Shown here in pieces: positions 36,592 through 47,245 of a DNA stretch of 64,000 bases (position 1 is the stretch's first letter; each line of letters starts with the position of its first letter). The DNA is taken from assembly GCF_000315485.1 (NCBI RefSeq), contig NZ_JH992941.1, positions 682,001-746,000 on the forward strand, in the 5' to 3' direction. A program made the translations under genes and the position numbers. This DNA is from Bacteroides oleiciplenus YIT 12058. Lineage in GTDB: Bacteria; Bacteroidota; Bacteroidia; Bacteroidales; Bacteroidaceae. The notes beneath the pieces are model-generated. The model did not search any database, was not told where the DNA came from, and worked only from the letters and a program-made list of their open reading frames with translations.

Positions 36592-36655
36592 TGTTTACTC
36601 TTCAATCTTATAGTTTTCTATCTTCAGCCTTATGACTTAAATAAATGAATATAAT

Positions 36656-39600
36656 ATGAAAGTAAAAACAGGATATACATATTTACTACTTGTCTTCCCG
36701 TTATTTGTTTTAACTTCTTATACAAGTAATAAAGAGTACACACCTTTGCCAGAAAAGGAACAAATGGCACCTTTAAAAAAGGAAGAAGTGCTCAACTACG
36801 CCACATTAGTCAATAGCTATTTCATGCGAAAATATCCCGACGTGAGTGCACCTTCCAATGTAGGAGGCAAGCAAAGAGACAGCAAAATCTGGACACGAGG
36901 TGTATACTACGCTGGTTTAATGGCTATGTATACACAAAACCCTAATCCAACATGGTTGAAATATGCTACAGACTGGGCAGAGTTTCATCACTGGATGGCA
37001 GGTGTAAATAAAACCATTCGTCATGCCGATTTTCAATGCTGCGGACAGGCCTACCTTGATTTATATATGCTAGACAAATCAAAACCAGAACGCAAAGCCC
37101 ATATAAAAAAACTAATCGATAGCATGCTGGCTACCGACAAAATAGATGACTGGGATTGGGTAGATGCATTGTTCATGGCCATGCCGATATTCGCGCAACT
37201 CGGTTCGATTGAAAAAGATAACCGCTATTTTGAACGAATGTATGAAATGTATATGTATACGCGCAATAAACAAGGGGGAGAAGATCGTTGCGGAGGTACC
37301 CCCCTATTTAACGAACAAGACGGACTATGGTACAGAGACCACCATTACGACCCTCCTTATATGGATCTTATTGAAACAGATAAACCTTGTTATTGGTCGA
37401 GAGGAAATGGTTGGGCATATGCAGCCTTGGCTCGTGTATTGCAATATGCACCGAAAGACGTGACTCATCGGAATCAATATATTTATGACTTCAAACGAAT
37501 GTCCGAATCCTTACTTCAATGTCAGCGTACCGATGGATTTTGGAGTGTAAGTTTAGCTGCTCCAACCAACACAGGCGATTCTCTTTCTCCCGGTCCTGAA
37601 ACATCTGGCACAGCTTTATTTGTAGCCGGAATGGCTTATGGAATTAATGAAGGTATTCTGGATCGGAAAACATATTTACCGACTGTAATCAGAGGTTGGA
37701 ATGCCCTTAGCAAAATTGCTGTACGAAAAGAAGACGGTTTACTGGGCTATGTACAAGGAGCAGGCTCAAAGCCCGAAGATGGACAGCCTATGTTAGCTAA
37801 TCATATTCCGGAGTTTGAAGACTTTGGTGTTGGGTGTTTTCTATTGGCTGCTGCAGAAGTATATCGACTGGCAGAGGATGTTCGAGGACTTTATGTCGGT
37901 ACTAATTATCATCCGCACGACGTGGTCCCGGAACAATGGGAACGAGATATCCGCTTAATGAAAGAAGCCGGATTCACAACAGTCCGTCTTGGACACTTAG
38001 CTTGGGATAGTTATGAACCAAGTGATGGACGGTTCGAGTTCGAATGGTTTGATCAAGTGATGGAACTGATGTACAAAGCAGGAATAAAAGTAATACTTGA
38101 TATTGCCGTTCGTCCAGCACCTATTTGGTTGCACAAGAAATACCCATCCATTAGTATCACCGCTTCGGATGGAGATTTGCTATATCCTAACCGCAGATAC
38201 ATGGAGGATGTAGGCGATCCAATGTACCAACAATATGCTTTACGTTTTACAGACGCCATGTCCAAACGATACGCAAACCATCCGGCCTTACTGGCATTCG
38301 GTATAGATAATGAACCGGGCGATGGACGGATATCGTATTCGAAAACAGTGAGACAACGATTTAAAACATGGTTGAAGAATAAATATGTTACTACAGACAA
38401 CCTCAATAAAGCCTGGGCTGGTCAACGTTGGTCAAGGCGAATCAGCGATTTTGATGAAGTCGGATTACCACAATCCGGTTCAATACCAGGCCAACCCGAA
38501 AGAATGCTCGATTTCAGACGCTTTCTTTCCGATGAAATAAACAGCTTTTATTTCAGGATGGTTGATGTTATCAATAGAAATGCACCCAGCGCACTGACAA
38601 ATACAAATGCTTGGTATTATTGCGACAGAAAATATTACGACTATGTACCGATGGCTTATTCCGGAAAAATGACCCGCGAAGGAGCCGGGTTTTATCCGGG
38701 GGGCTCATTACTCTCTAACCCTGCACTATATGATGCGTTGTTCGGTATAGCACGGATTCAGTTCGAAAGTGACAATCCATTCTGGTGTAATGAATTTGCT
38801 ACCATGACTTCAGTGCCTAAAGCGATGAGGAAATACGCTTACGCCACACTGATGTATGGCAATCAAATGGTATGTGGATGGACATGGCAAAGCATGCACG
38901 GAGGAGAAGAACAGTATTTCATGGGTATGATGGATTGGGATGGTCAATTGAACCGAAAGTACTATGAATACAAACAGATTGCCGAAGAGTTTAAGAAAAT
39001 TGAGACTTTTTTCCCCTATAAAATAAATGCTGAAATAGGTCTTGCCTACTCATTTCCGAGCCAGATGGTGGGTAGTAGCTATCCCGTAAAGCATGATACT
39101 CAACTTCAACATTGTTTTGAGCTATTCCTACAGAAAAACATGGATGTCCGGATACTGGATATAAATCGGAGCCAATTGGATTATAAATTACTCATTTTAC
39201 CGGGAATAGCTGTAATGGATAAAGCGTCAGCCGATAAAGTAGAGGCATTTGTAAAAAGCGGAGGAACGGTTATCATGACCAGCCATTCGGCCCTTTTGGA
39301 AGAAACAGGGCAGGTTTTTGCCACAACTTTACCCGGACACCTTAACGAAGTCTTTGGTATTCGCGTAGGAGGTTTTGAGGAGACAAAGAATATGAATGAA
39401 ATTTCACGCCTTTCTTATAAAGAGAAAGAACTTTTGCTAGACTATCAGGGACAGAATGTAGAAACAGAGTCCGCAAGATATGATATCCTTGAAGTACGTG
39501 GTGCCAAAGTACTCGGAAAAATAGTTAGCTTGGACAAAGACTATCCAGTCATCACTTCTCATTCTTACGGAAAGGGCCAGGCCATTTACGTTGGTCTTCC

Positions 39601-39856
39601 AGCAGACAATACCGTCTTAAATCCGATAGTGGATGAATTGATTGAGAAGCTTTCAATCAAGAAAGGACCGGATGTACCCGAAGGTATCATGGCCAGAAAG
39701 ATTGACGATAATCATTTATTAATGCTTAATCTAACCAATGAAACGAAAGAAGTGAAAATAGAAGGAAAAACATATAGTATTCTTCACAATAAAAATTATA
39801 ATGGAAGTTTCAATCTTGCTCCTCAGGAACCTGAATTCATTGAACTGAAAAATTAA
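36656..39856 (+). CDS. GH105-GH42 fusion: unsaturated galacturonyl hydrolase plus beta-galactosidase
   Basis: 1066-aa two-enzyme protein. Residues ~40-395 form an alpha/alpha-barrel of GH105 type: RGVYYAGLMAMY, IRHADFQCCGQAYLDLY with Asp125 as candidate catalytic residue, DRCGGTPLFN, YWSRGNGWAYAALARVL, GTALFVAGMAYG. From ~400 a GH42 beta-galactosidase begins (YHPHDVVPEQWERDIRLMKEAG): acid/base Glu553 in GIDNEP, nucleophile Glu713 in WCNEF, then an amidotransferase-like trimerisation domain (~815-990) and a small C-terminal domain. The N-terminus is exported but lacks a clear lipobox. GH105 removes 4,5-unsaturated galacturonate left by pectin lyases and GH42 removes beta-galactose, so both ends of rhamnogalacturonan-I fragments could be processed together. 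The reading frame is unbroken throughout. Confidence 0.88.
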   Translation: MKVKTGYTYLLLVFPLFVLTSYTSNKEYTPLPEKEQMAPLKKEEVLNYATLVNSYFMRKYPDVSAPSNVGGKQRDSKIWTRGVYYAGLMAMYTQNPNPTWLKYATDWAEFHHWMAGVNKTIRHADFQCCGQAYLDLYMLDKSKPERKAHIKKLIDSMLATDKIDDWDWVDALFMAMPIFAQLGSIEKDNRYFERMYEMYMYTRNKQGGEDRCGGTPLFNEQDGLWYRDHHYDPPYMDLIETDKPCYWSRGNGWAYAALARVLQYAPKDVTHRNQYIYDFKRMSESLLQCQRTDGFWSVSLAAPTNTGDSLSPGPETSGTALFVAGMAYGINEGILDRKTYLPTVIRGWNALSKIAVRKEDGLLGYVQGAGSKPEDGQPMLANHIPEFEDFGVGCFLLAAAEVYRLAEDVRGLYVGTNYHPHDVVPEQWERDIRLMKEAGFTTVRLGHLAWDSYEPSDGRFEFEWFDQVMELMYKAGIKVILDIAVRPAPIWLHKKYPSISITASDGDLLYPNRRYMEDVGDPMYQQYALRFTDAMSKRYANHPALLAFGIDNEPGDGRISYSKTVRQRFKTWLKNKYVTTDNLNKAWAGQRWSRRISDFDEVGLPQSGSIPGQPERMLDFRRFLSDEINSFYFRMVDVINRNAPSALTNTNAWYYCDRKYYDYVPMAYSGKMTREGAGFYPGGSLLSNPALYDALFGIARIQFESDNPFWCNEFATMTSVPKAMRKYAYATLMYGNQMVCGWTWQSMHGGEEQYFMGMMDWDGQLNRKYYEYKQIAEEFKKIETFFPYKINAEIGLAYSFPSQMVGSSYPVKHDTQLQHCFELFLQKNMDVRILDINRSQLDYKLLILPGIAVMDKASADKVEAFVKSGGTVIMTSHSALLEETGQVFATTLPGHLNEVFGIRVGGFEETKNMNEISRLSYKEKELLLDYQGQNVETESARYDILEVRGAKVLGKIVSLDKDYPVITSHSYGKGQAIYVGLPADNTVLNPIVDELIEKLSIKKGPDVPEGIMARKIDDNHLLMLNLTNETKEVKIEGKTYSILHNKNYNGSFNLAPQEPEFIELKN

Positions 39857-39927
39857 TATATAGACTTTCCATCGTTTTAAACCCATGTTTTATGAAAAAT
39901 AAAAAAAAACAAGTTACTTTACACCTT

Positions 39928-42900
39928 ATGAAACAGATGAGAGTTATATCTCTATTGCTCCTATCCAGTGTAATGCTGCCGGGATGTGGTAAACAGAACC
40001 AGTATATCACAGAAAGTTTGTCTGATGCACTTTATGGATTTGAGCATATCCAAGACAGTGCCCGCACGAAGGTTTGGTGGTTCCACGGAGAAACAGAAAC
40101 CACCAAAGAAGGGATAACCGCCGATCTGGAGGCCTACAAGAAAGCAGGAGTAGGAGGCGTTGTATACTACGACCAGACCCACTGGAAAATGGAGAATGCT
40201 TTACCCGCATTTTCAACAGAATGGTGGGAAATGCTTCGATTCTCGGCCGAAGAAGCAAAGCGGCTAGACCTAACTTTTGAATTGAATATCTCTAATGGGT
40301 TTGTTGCCGGTGGTCCCTGGATTACGGATGAATTAAGCATGAAGAGGCTTGCAGCAAGTGAACTGCTTATTGATGGAGGACGCTTCTTTGAGGGTAACCT
40401 GGAAGTACCCAAAAATCAGTATAACTTTTATAAAGATGTGGCCGTTTTAGCTTTTCCCGTACAAGAAGAAACCGGAACGTCCCGCACAGAAAAAGTAAAA
40501 GTATCATCGAACATACCGGAAATAGATGTAGATAATATATTTAATCCTAAATCAAAGTCTTTGACACAAATTCCTGTTACCTCCAAAGGCAATGTGTATA
40601 TTAATATGGAGTTTTCTGACGAGTTTACAGCCAGAAGTATGACTTATGAAGCATACCCACAAGTAAGGGTGAGAACCAGCGCAACGAATATTCCCGGTCC
40701 TCCGGGAGAAACATTCGTAGGTACCGGCTATCGTGTCCTCCCCGACTTCGGTCAATTGGAAGTTTCAGAAGATGGTGTGAATTACAAAAAGGTTTGTGAT
40801 ATTAAGCCCACCTATCACTCTCTCGAAGGTTGGCGTCAAAGAACAATTTCGTTCAATGCAGTAAAGGGAAAATATTACCGGCTGAATCTTCACGACTGGT
40901 GGGATGAGAAGATGACCAACCCGAATCTTCAGCTTGGAGCGGTAGTGTTGAGTTCATCGGCAAAACTTGATCAATGGGAGAAAAAAGCCGGATTCTATTC
41001 CGACTATATAGACCGCGATAAGACTCCGGATTACTCCAAATCAGAAGTTATTGACTCCAAAAGCATCATAAACATCACTGACAAAATTGATGCGAATGGT
41101 GTTTTGCGCTGGAATGTCCCCACAGGCAAATGGCTGATAATGCGTTTTGTATACGTACCAACCGGAGGAGCTATCAAACATGGAAGACCCAATTTAATGG
41201 GAAGGGAATGTGATAAATTATCTGCAAAAGCAGCCGAAGTACAATGGGATAATTATGTAGGGAAGATTCTTGATTCGCTGAAGGTCACAAATAGCGGACA
41301 TGTTTCGGGTATCATAATGGATAGTCATGAAGCTGGCGCACAAAACTGGACCGACGATTTTATGGTTGAGTTTAAGCAACGACAGGGGTATGATCCAATC
41401 CTTTATCTTCCTGCCATGATGGGGTATATTATTGATGGAGTGAAGGAATCCAATGGATTTCTTTTTGATGTGAGGCGCAACATTGCAGATATGGTGGCCG
41501 ATAATTATTTTGGAACCATGGAGCGTTTATGTAATGAAAATGGGTTAATACTTACCGCCCAAGCCATTGGGAACGCTTTAGGCATTGTTGGCGACCCTAT
41601 TCAGGCAAAAAGCAAAGTCAGTAAACCTCAGGGAGAATTCTGGGGCATACATCCGACCGGAAATTATGACATAAAAGAAAGTTCTTCGTCAGCTCATTTA
41701 TACGGAAAGAAAATAGCTTCCGCAGAAGCGTATACTGATGTTAAATTCAGTGCATCATTAGCCTTTATTAAATCACTTGCCGACTATGCCTATGCCTTCG
41801 GCATTAATGAATTTGTAATCTGTGCATCCGCCTATCAGCCTTGGTTGGATAAAATACCTGGAAGCACAGGGGGGGGACGCCATTACGCCATCAATAGAAA
41901 TAATACCTTTTGGAATTACAGTGCTCCTTTTTGGGATTTTCAGGCACGAAATGCTTTTATCATGCGCCAAGGTAAATCTTCCATTGATTTGTGTGTTTAT
42001 TTGGGAGGAAATGCCCCGATAAAGATTCTGACATATAGACTTCCGGACATACCGGGTGGCTTTGATTTTGATGCTTTTACCACTGATGCGCTGCTCACCA
42101 GAATGAATGTGTGCGATAGAAAGATCACATTACCCGATGGAGTGAATTACAAGATGATGGTTCTGCCGGAAAATGGCGATATTACTTTAGATGCTTTGCA
42201 GAAAATTGCTTCTATGGTGAAAGCGGGAGCAAAAATCTACGGACCTAAACCAACTGGTTCTGATTCTGGGAAAGAATTAGAAAGAGAGGCTGAATATCAG
42301 AAACTCACCAAGGAATTATGGGGTGAGAATCCATCGTCATCAGGAGTTAACAAAGTAGGAAAAGGCGAAGTATATTGGGGGATGACTTTGGCAAAAGCAA
42401 TTGAACAGGCTAACATTATCCCTGATATTCAAATGGAAAAAGGTGATACGAAAGCATCAATGATTTATTTCACACATCGTGAACTGACGGATGCTAATAT
42501 CTACTTTCTGGATAATCATAAAGATGAGGAAGAAGATAACATCTTTACTTTTGCTTCACATGGTAAATATGCCCAGTTGTGGAATACCGTAACAGGCAAG
42601 CGATTCTCTCTTCCAATCTTAAAATCAGATAGTAAAAGTACATCCATTAAACTACACTTACATCCTCGTGAATCGTATTTTGTAGTAATAACAGATAAGG
42701 AAGAACAGCTTCCTCCTATCTCCTGGTTTACCTCTAAAGATAAAACGGAAAGGATTGAAGGTCCGTGGCAAGTTTATTTTGATAAGAAATTCGGAGGACC
42801 AGGCAATGTTACCTTTGATAATCTAAGCGATTGGACAACAAATACGGATCCATGCATTAAATATTATTCAGGTACTGCTATCTACAAAAAGACAATTTCC

Positions 42901-43218
42901 ACACATACCACTGGAAACAAGGTTTATATTGATCTGGATAATCCGGGATTTATTGCACGGGTGTTTGTTAATTCGCAAGATGCCGGAGTTGTTTGGTGCT
43001 CGCCCTGGAAGTTAGAAATCACTCCGTATTTGGTAGATGGAGAGAATAATATTGAAATCCATGTAGCAAACTCATTGATGAATCGCATGATATATGATGC
43101 TTCATTAAAGGAAAGCGAGCGCATTACTTACTCTTATCCACAAATTGCTACTCCAAATGATAGGCTTGAACCTTCGGGACTAAGACAAGTTAAGTTAATA
43201 TGGAAACACGATAATTAA
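39928..43218 (+). CDS. GH106-like alpha-L-rhamnosidase
   Basis: 1096-aa lipoprotein (signal ending VMLPGC) resembling GH106 alpha-L-rhamnosidases. Visible: KVWWFHGETETTKEGITADL and YKKAGVGGVVYYDQ at the start of the barrel, WWEMLRFSAEEAKRL, LTFELNISNGFVAGGPW, SGIIMDSHEAGAQNWTDDF with candidate catalytic Glu, YTDVKFSASLAFIKSLADYAYAFGINEFVICASAYQP, and a C-terminal jelly-roll (VYIDLDNPGFIARVFVN). It would take terminal alpha-rhamnose off rhamnogalacturonan fragments. An ATG at 39892 would add MKNKKKQVTLHL, echoing the susC lead-in. I chose 39928 because it gives a normal lipoprotein signal. It is the last gene of PUL 2. Confidence 0.85.
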   Translation: MKQMRVISLLLLSSVMLPGCGKQNQYITESLSDALYGFEHIQDSARTKVWWFHGETETTKEGITADLEAYKKAGVGGVVYYDQTHWKMENALPAFSTEWWEMLRFSAEEAKRLDLTFELNISNGFVAGGPWITDELSMKRLAASELLIDGGRFFEGNLEVPKNQYNFYKDVAVLAFPVQEETGTSRTEKVKVSSNIPEIDVDNIFNPKSKSLTQIPVTSKGNVYINMEFSDEFTARSMTYEAYPQVRVRTSATNIPGPPGETFVGTGYRVLPDFGQLEVSEDGVNYKKVCDIKPTYHSLEGWRQRTISFNAVKGKYYRLNLHDWWDEKMTNPNLQLGAVVLSSSAKLDQWEKKAGFYSDYIDRDKTPDYSKSEVIDSKSIINITDKIDANGVLRWNVPTGKWLIMRFVYVPTGGAIKHGRPNLMGRECDKLSAKAAEVQWDNYVGKILDSLKVTNSGHVSGIIMDSHEAGAQNWTDDFMVEFKQRQGYDPILYLPAMMGYIIDGVKESNGFLFDVRRNIADMVADNYFGTMERLCNENGLILTAQAIGNALGIVGDPIQAKSKVSKPQGEFWGIHPTGNYDIKESSSSAHLYGKKIASAEAYTDVKFSASLAFIKSLADYAYAFGINEFVICASAYQPWLDKIPGSTGGGRHYAINRNNTFWNYSAPFWDFQARNAFIMRQGKSSIDLCVYLGGNAPIKILTYRLPDIPGGFDFDAFTTDALLTRMNVCDRKITLPDGVNYKMMVLPENGDITLDALQKIASMVKAGAKIYGPKPTGSDSGKELEREAEYQKLTKELWGENPSSSGVNKVGKGEVYWGMTLAKAIEQANIIPDIQMEKGDTKASMIYFTHRELTDANIYFLDNHKDEEEDNIFTFASHGKYAQLWNTVTGKRFSLPILKSDSKSTSIKLHLHPRESYFVVITDKEEQLPPISWFTSKDKTERIEGPWQVYFDKKFGGPGNVTFDNLSDWTTNTDPCIKYYSGTAIYKKTISTHTTGNKVYIDLDNPGFIARVFVNSQDAGVVWCSPWKLEITPYLVDGENNIEIHVANSLMNRMIYDASLKESERITYSYPQIATPNDRLEPSGLRQVKLIWKHDN

Positions 43219-43249
43219 TAGTTATCACGAATCATAAATATACAGTTCT

Positions 43250-43284
43250 TCTCCCTATTGAAACCAATAATTTCAATAGGGAGA
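43250..43284 (-). terminator. Terminator hairpin between GH106 and PL8-2 (convergent genes)
   Basis: A perfect 14-bp stem TCTCCCTATTGAAA / TTTCAATAGGGAGA with the 7-nt loop CCAATAA. It lies between convergent genes and can act in both directions. Confidence 0.75.
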
Positions 43285-43421
43285 TGCTAAGCAGAACAAG
43301 AAATACAAAATTATTTCTTTAACTCCACATCAAAACTGGCAGCATCCTTGCACGCAAAGCGCAGAACCGTTTGATATTTATCTTTAGAGACAACCTTGCA
43401 ATAAGGGGTTTCAGCAACCTT
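43250..43421. repeat. Direct repeat, right copy: 3' end of the PL8-2 gene plus terminator
   Basis: Matches 21844-22014. Here the sequence is in its natural place and continues into the intact lyase gene. It begins 31 bp after the GH106 stop, so it forms the right boundary of PUL 2. Confidence 0.92.
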
Positions 43422-46397
43422 CCACTCACCTTTCAATGTAACTGTTACAGGTATCTCACCACTATCATTGTCAATCCAGGGTCGGGAATAGATGCTACGT
43501 TCCTTGCGCTTGCCGTCTTTATCAAAAGCTTCGTCACTCGGACCACGATAAAGAGCCAGGTCCGGTTGGGAAACGGTCAGCAGGAGCTTGCCTTTATCCT
43601 CGCGTATCATAACGAGACAAGAAGTATCGGCTTTCTGCAATAAACCTTCTTTCGGCAACACTTGCGGAGTTTCAAAAAGCACATAAGACGTAAGGTTATC
43701 CGTCAGGGAACGGACTATATGAGCATTGCTATCTTGCTGCAAAACTTTATAAGTAGGTTTCCGGGCAAATGCTTTCAGAGTTGCCTCATCCGTATGTGGC
43801 AGAACTGCATATTCATAAGAAGCACCTTTCGGAGCCTTACCATGTTCCAATACCAATGAAACCCAGTCGCCGGAAGTAGGCTTCGGGTTACGTTCTCCTA
43901 CGGAAACCTGCGGGAAGTTTTTCTCATATTTCGCCGCTTTCATCGAGTTTTTCGAGAGATAATAGCCTACGCCGTTAGGGTCTATATACGTTTGCCCATC
44001 GCTCTTGTAAGCATCCCAATACTCATGCATTTCGGGAGTGACAGCAGCCAACTGGAAAACAGTAGTCTCCGTGGGAAACTCTTCGTTCGTATTCTCAATG
44101 TCCGTACCCAGACAGACAATCGTTCCGTTGAAGAAATGATAGGACTTACGGGCGCGATGCGAGCCGTTGTACTTATCATGTTCGTGCAGTTTCATCCCGA
44201 AGTTACCATTCAGCCGTGCCTGCGACAAGCCTCCGGCAAATGCTTCATCAGAATAGAGCATCTCCTCCATTCCGGAGAAAGTATCCACATTCATCACTTT
44301 CGCACGAAGCTGGTCGTAAGGCAAATGAATAGTTGTCGTGCCGGGGAAACGGTTCCAGTCGAAGCCGGCTTCCTGCCAGCCACTAGTTGAAAAAGTCACC
44401 ATTTCATCGGGTTTTCCGGTTAATATCTGCATACTTCCATGGGCCAGATAACGACCATAGAAGTTGGCATCCAAGTAATGTTCCGCAGCCCAAAGGTAAC
44501 GGGAATGTCCACGCACCACAGCCGCCCAATTATCACGGCGCTGCACTGAGACGCAACCGTATCCTAAAGCCAGATTACCCTGTGGGTCGGGTTCGGGACG
44601 GAAGCCTTGCGCTTCGAACAGTTTCTTTAACTCCTGTTCATGGGCAGTAGACGACTTCGGCAGATAATCCGGAGCATTCTCATCAGGAGCTTCCGTACGT
44701 GAAACAAGGCGCAGATAGGCCGAAGCCAGTTCCGGGTCATACTTCTGGGTGCCATCAGGGGTGCCAGCCAATGCCAAAGTAGCGTATTGCACGGGAATCA
44801 ATTGTCCTTTCCCATTAGGATGGCGTCCCGACATGGAAAGGGCCCATTGCTTGAAATTACAGTAGAAACGCATGGTAAGCAACACCCTCTTCACCGTCTC
44901 GTGCGCCAGTTCGGAAACTTTGAATTCCGTTCCGCTCAGCAGATAAATCATATTCGTAGCACCATCCAGACCACCTACAGCATAAGCCGGATAGTTATTA
45001 CGGTGGTGGAAACAAGCTCCGTCTTTCTTGAAAGAACCTGCCAGTCCCAATGCCGGACGGCAACCATAGTCTATCCAGCGGGAGAAGGAACGGAGGTATT
45101 GCAGCTTTTCGGGAGTATCTTCCATAATCAAGATGCTTGCCATACGGCCTTGCGTCTGTGTATTGAACGAGTCTATATCAATGCCGTTGACCGTAGGTTC
45201 GGGATAAACTTCATTGGTAATGGCATACCAACGCAACGTTCTCTCAGCCTCATCCAGTTTACCCGTTTCGCGCAGAACGTCTTTCATCAGAAAATATGCC
45301 ACATACAAGCCGCGCATGCTGTATCCGTAATGATGAATGTTTCCCCAGCAACTGCCATAGGCCACGCCCTGATCGGTGATATGGTCGTACATAGCCAAAA
45401 ACTTCTGTTTTAGTTCGTCCTTCACCGCTGTGTCCGAAGCATTGTTGTAGGCATAAGCTATCCGGCGCATCAGGTTGAAGTATTCGTTCATCTCCATACC
45501 CAACTTGGTGAACATACCTTTATCCCAATTCGGATACATGCGCTCATAAGCTTCTGCCTGGCGCACCATGAAGATGGGTAAACCGCTTACACCCCCATTC
45601 TTGTAGGTTATTCCATAAAAGTCATACTTCTTACGGATGGTTTCCAGTTCCTTTTCCGAAAGTTTTGACGGAGTATAGAGCATATCACGGAAACGCTTTT
45701 CCATCAGTTGCATGTCCTCCTTGTCCTTTTCAGTAACCGGAGTCAGGGCGATTTCCGGTTTCCACAAAGAATGTTCATAAATCACAAGCCAGTGATTAGT
45801 AGTTCCTTTATTGACGAAAGGTACCTGCACGTCAGCCGTTTGCTGGCGGGCATCCACTTTGCTGGCGGTTATCAGATGATCGATAAACAATTCTCCTTTC
45901 ACATCAGGAGCCACGATGCGCAGTTCGTTCATTCCGATTTCAGGGATGCCTTGCATATCACGCTCGTAGCACACCCAAGCGGCACGCCAACCGGTAAAGT
46001 TAATGCCGAAAGGGAAGGAAGTACATTTCTTACCGTCTTTCAGGAATTCAAATTCGATGGTGGCATCCTGTGCCTGCGCATTATATACCCATACGATAAA
46101 AGCGGAAAGGTAAGTGTCTTTTCCGGTAGGGTCTTTCTGTTCAAATTGCAGGTCACGCTGAAGGGCAAGCACGGAACCGGGCTCAAAGGTCCAGCGCAGA
46201 CTGTGTGTGCCGTCTTTATAATGTTGGTCGCTAATGCCGAGGATGCCTTTCGTTGCATTCAGTCCGGCAGGCAGTTCCGGTCCTTCAAAAGAAAGTAGCC
46301 GTTCGTTCTTCACGACTTGTGCCGAGAGGCTGAAAGAGAGCAGCAAGGCACATACGGCAGTAAGTATAGGTTTCATCAAATTAGGTTTCGTCATCAT
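43311..46397 (-). CDS. Second chondroitinase ABC-type lyase, family PL8
   Basis: 1028-aa exported lyase with the same domain order as the PL8 enzyme of PUL 1 but clearly divergent. The four catalytic residues are kept: His465 and Tyr472 in HHRNNYPAY, Arg525 in SGRHP, Glu639 in [22 protein letters not shown] is also conserved. Signal peptide [16 protein letters not shown]. Starts at 46397 or at the internal Met8 (46376) are both possible. It is the second gene of a minus-strand pair and converges on PUL 2. Two diverged PL8 copies suggest different cut sites or linkage preferences on the same glycan. Its last codons are duplicated at 21905-22014. Confidence 0.9.
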   Translation of the reverse strand: MMTKPNLMKPILTAVCALLLSFSLSAQVVKNERLLSFEGPELPAGLNATKGILGISDQHYKDGTHSLRWTFEPGSVLALQRDLQFEQKDPTGKDTYLSAFIVWVYNAQAQDATIEFEFLKDGKKCTSFPFGINFTGWRAAWVCYERDMQGIPEIGMNELRIVAPDVKGELFIDHLITASKVDARQQTADVQVPFVNKGTTNHWLVIYEHSLWKPEIALTPVTEKDKEDMQLMEKRFRDMLYTPSKLSEKELETIRKKYDFYGITYKNGGVSGLPIFMVRQAEAYERMYPNWDKGMFTKLGMEMNEYFNLMRRIAYAYNNASDTAVKDELKQKFLAMYDHITDQGVAYGSCWGNIHHYGYSMRGLYVAYFLMKDVLRETGKLDEAERTLRWYAITNEVYPEPTVNGIDIDSFNTQTQGRMASILIMEDTPEKLQYLRSFSRWIDYGCRPALGLAGSFKKDGACFHHRNNYPAYAVGGLDGATNMIYLLSGTEFKVSELAHETVKRVLLTMRFYCNFKQWALSMSGRHPNGKGQLIPVQYATLALAGTPDGTQKYDPELASAYLRLVSRTEAPDENAPDYLPKSSTAHEQELKKLFEAQGFRPEPDPQGNLALGYGCVSVQRRDNWAAVVRGHSRYLWAAEHYLDANFYGRYLAHGSMQILTGKPDEMVTFSTSGWQEAGFDWNRFPGTTTIHLPYDQLRAKVMNVDTFSGMEEMLYSDEAFAGGLSQARLNGNFGMKLHEHDKYNGSHRARKSYHFFNGTIVCLGTDIENTNEEFPTETTVFQLAAVTPEMHEYWDAYKSDGQTYIDPNGVGYYLSKNSMKAAKYEKNFPQVSVGERNPKPTSGDWVSLVLEHGKAPKGASYEYAVLPHTDEATLKAFARKPTYKVLQQDSNAHIVRSLTDNLTSYVLFETPQVLPKEGLLQKADTSCLVMIREDKGKLLLTVSQPDLALYRGPSDEAFDKDGKRKERSIYSRPWIDNDSGEIPVTVTLKGEWKVAETPYCKVVSKDKYQTVLRFACKDAASFDVELKK

Positions 46398-46407
46398 GGT
46401 ATAAATA

Positions 46408-47109
46408 TTAATGGGTTGAATTTAAGTCTTTGATGCGGAAGCCCGTAAAACGGACATGGTTTTGCAGAAGGCGGAGGGCGAAATGCCCGTCGCCGGCACC
46501 AGGTTCAATGGGGAGGCGGAAAAGTTCTTCGCCGTCCACACTGAAGGAGGTACAATTATTCTGAACGCGTATTTGGATATGATACCATTGGTTAGGCTTC
46601 AGCAGATGCGCCGGTTCAGTATACTCTTTAATAAGGGGTTTGATACGTGCCTCATCTACTTCATAGAACTCTCCGTAGTAGCGGCGGAAGCGGGTGGTGG
46701 TATTATCATTGCCACCATAGCCTACATAAAAGAGATTCAAAGTATTGTAGTTGCGGAAGATTCCGTTGCGCCAAGTGGCGCGGGCAAAGAGTTTGCCAGG
46801 ATGCTTCGGGTCGTTTGCCGCCCAAAAGCAGTTCATATCGCTGAGGCGGTCGTGCTTACCGCCATTCATTACAGTGCAGATGTGGTAGCTGATTTCGTAA
46901 TCGTCGGTCAGGCGGTCTTTATACCATAGAGTGAGTCCTTCGGGGACGATGAGTTCCAGAGTATCTTCACGGATGGTAAAGTCCATCAGTCCCGACTGGT
47001 CTTCGGCTATCCAGTGTCCCAATGATACACGTTCCTGCGCCAGCAAGGTGCAGGGAAAGAAAAGGAAAAGGAATTTCCACAGAATTTGTATGAAAGATGA
47101 ATGTGTCAT
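46408..47109 (-). CDS. Exported jelly-roll protein (DUF6250/DUF1961-like)
   Basis: 233-aa exported protein (signal [12 protein letters not shown]) with a concanavalin-like beta-sandwich: [70 protein letters not shown] and [25 protein letters not shown]. Recalled as the kind filed under DUF6250 or DUF1961; this is from memory. It lies 10 bp before the PL8-2 gene and is probably co-transcribed. Binding or hydrolysing a uronate-rich glycan would fit, but no activity is shown by the sequence. Confidence 0.65.
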   Translation of the reverse strand: MTHSSFIQILWKFLFLFFPCTLLAQERVSLGHWIAEDQSGLMDFTIREDTLELIVPEGLTLWYKDRLTDDYEISYHICTVMNGGKHDRLSDMNCFWAANDPKHPGKLFARATWRNGIFRNYNTLNLFYVGYGGNDNTTTRFRRYYGEFYEVDEARIKPLIKEYTEPAHLLKPNQWYHIQIRVQNNCTSFSVDGEELFRLPIEPGAGDGHFALRLLQNHVRFTGFRIKDLNSTH

Positions 47110-47245
47110 TTCCGGTATTAGTTTCGTTCACAATATATCTACATTGCAAAGAAACGGCACTTTTAAGAGAAAAAGACACATAAATCGTACAAAAAAAGTG
47201 TAGTATAGTAATCGGATGGCGGAAAAACGTCTTCTCCGTAGCTGA

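Noticed and set aside
22015-43249. Integrase or transposase driving the PUL 2 cassette
   Set aside because: All frames of this segment are filled by PUL genes; no recombinase motif was seen, so the enzyme, if any, acted from elsewhere.
44787-46298. Long antisense ORFs of 208 and 196 aa opposite the PL8-2 gene
   Set aside because: They mirror a strongly supported lyase gene with all catalytic motifs; their translations show no domain pattern, signal or RBS.
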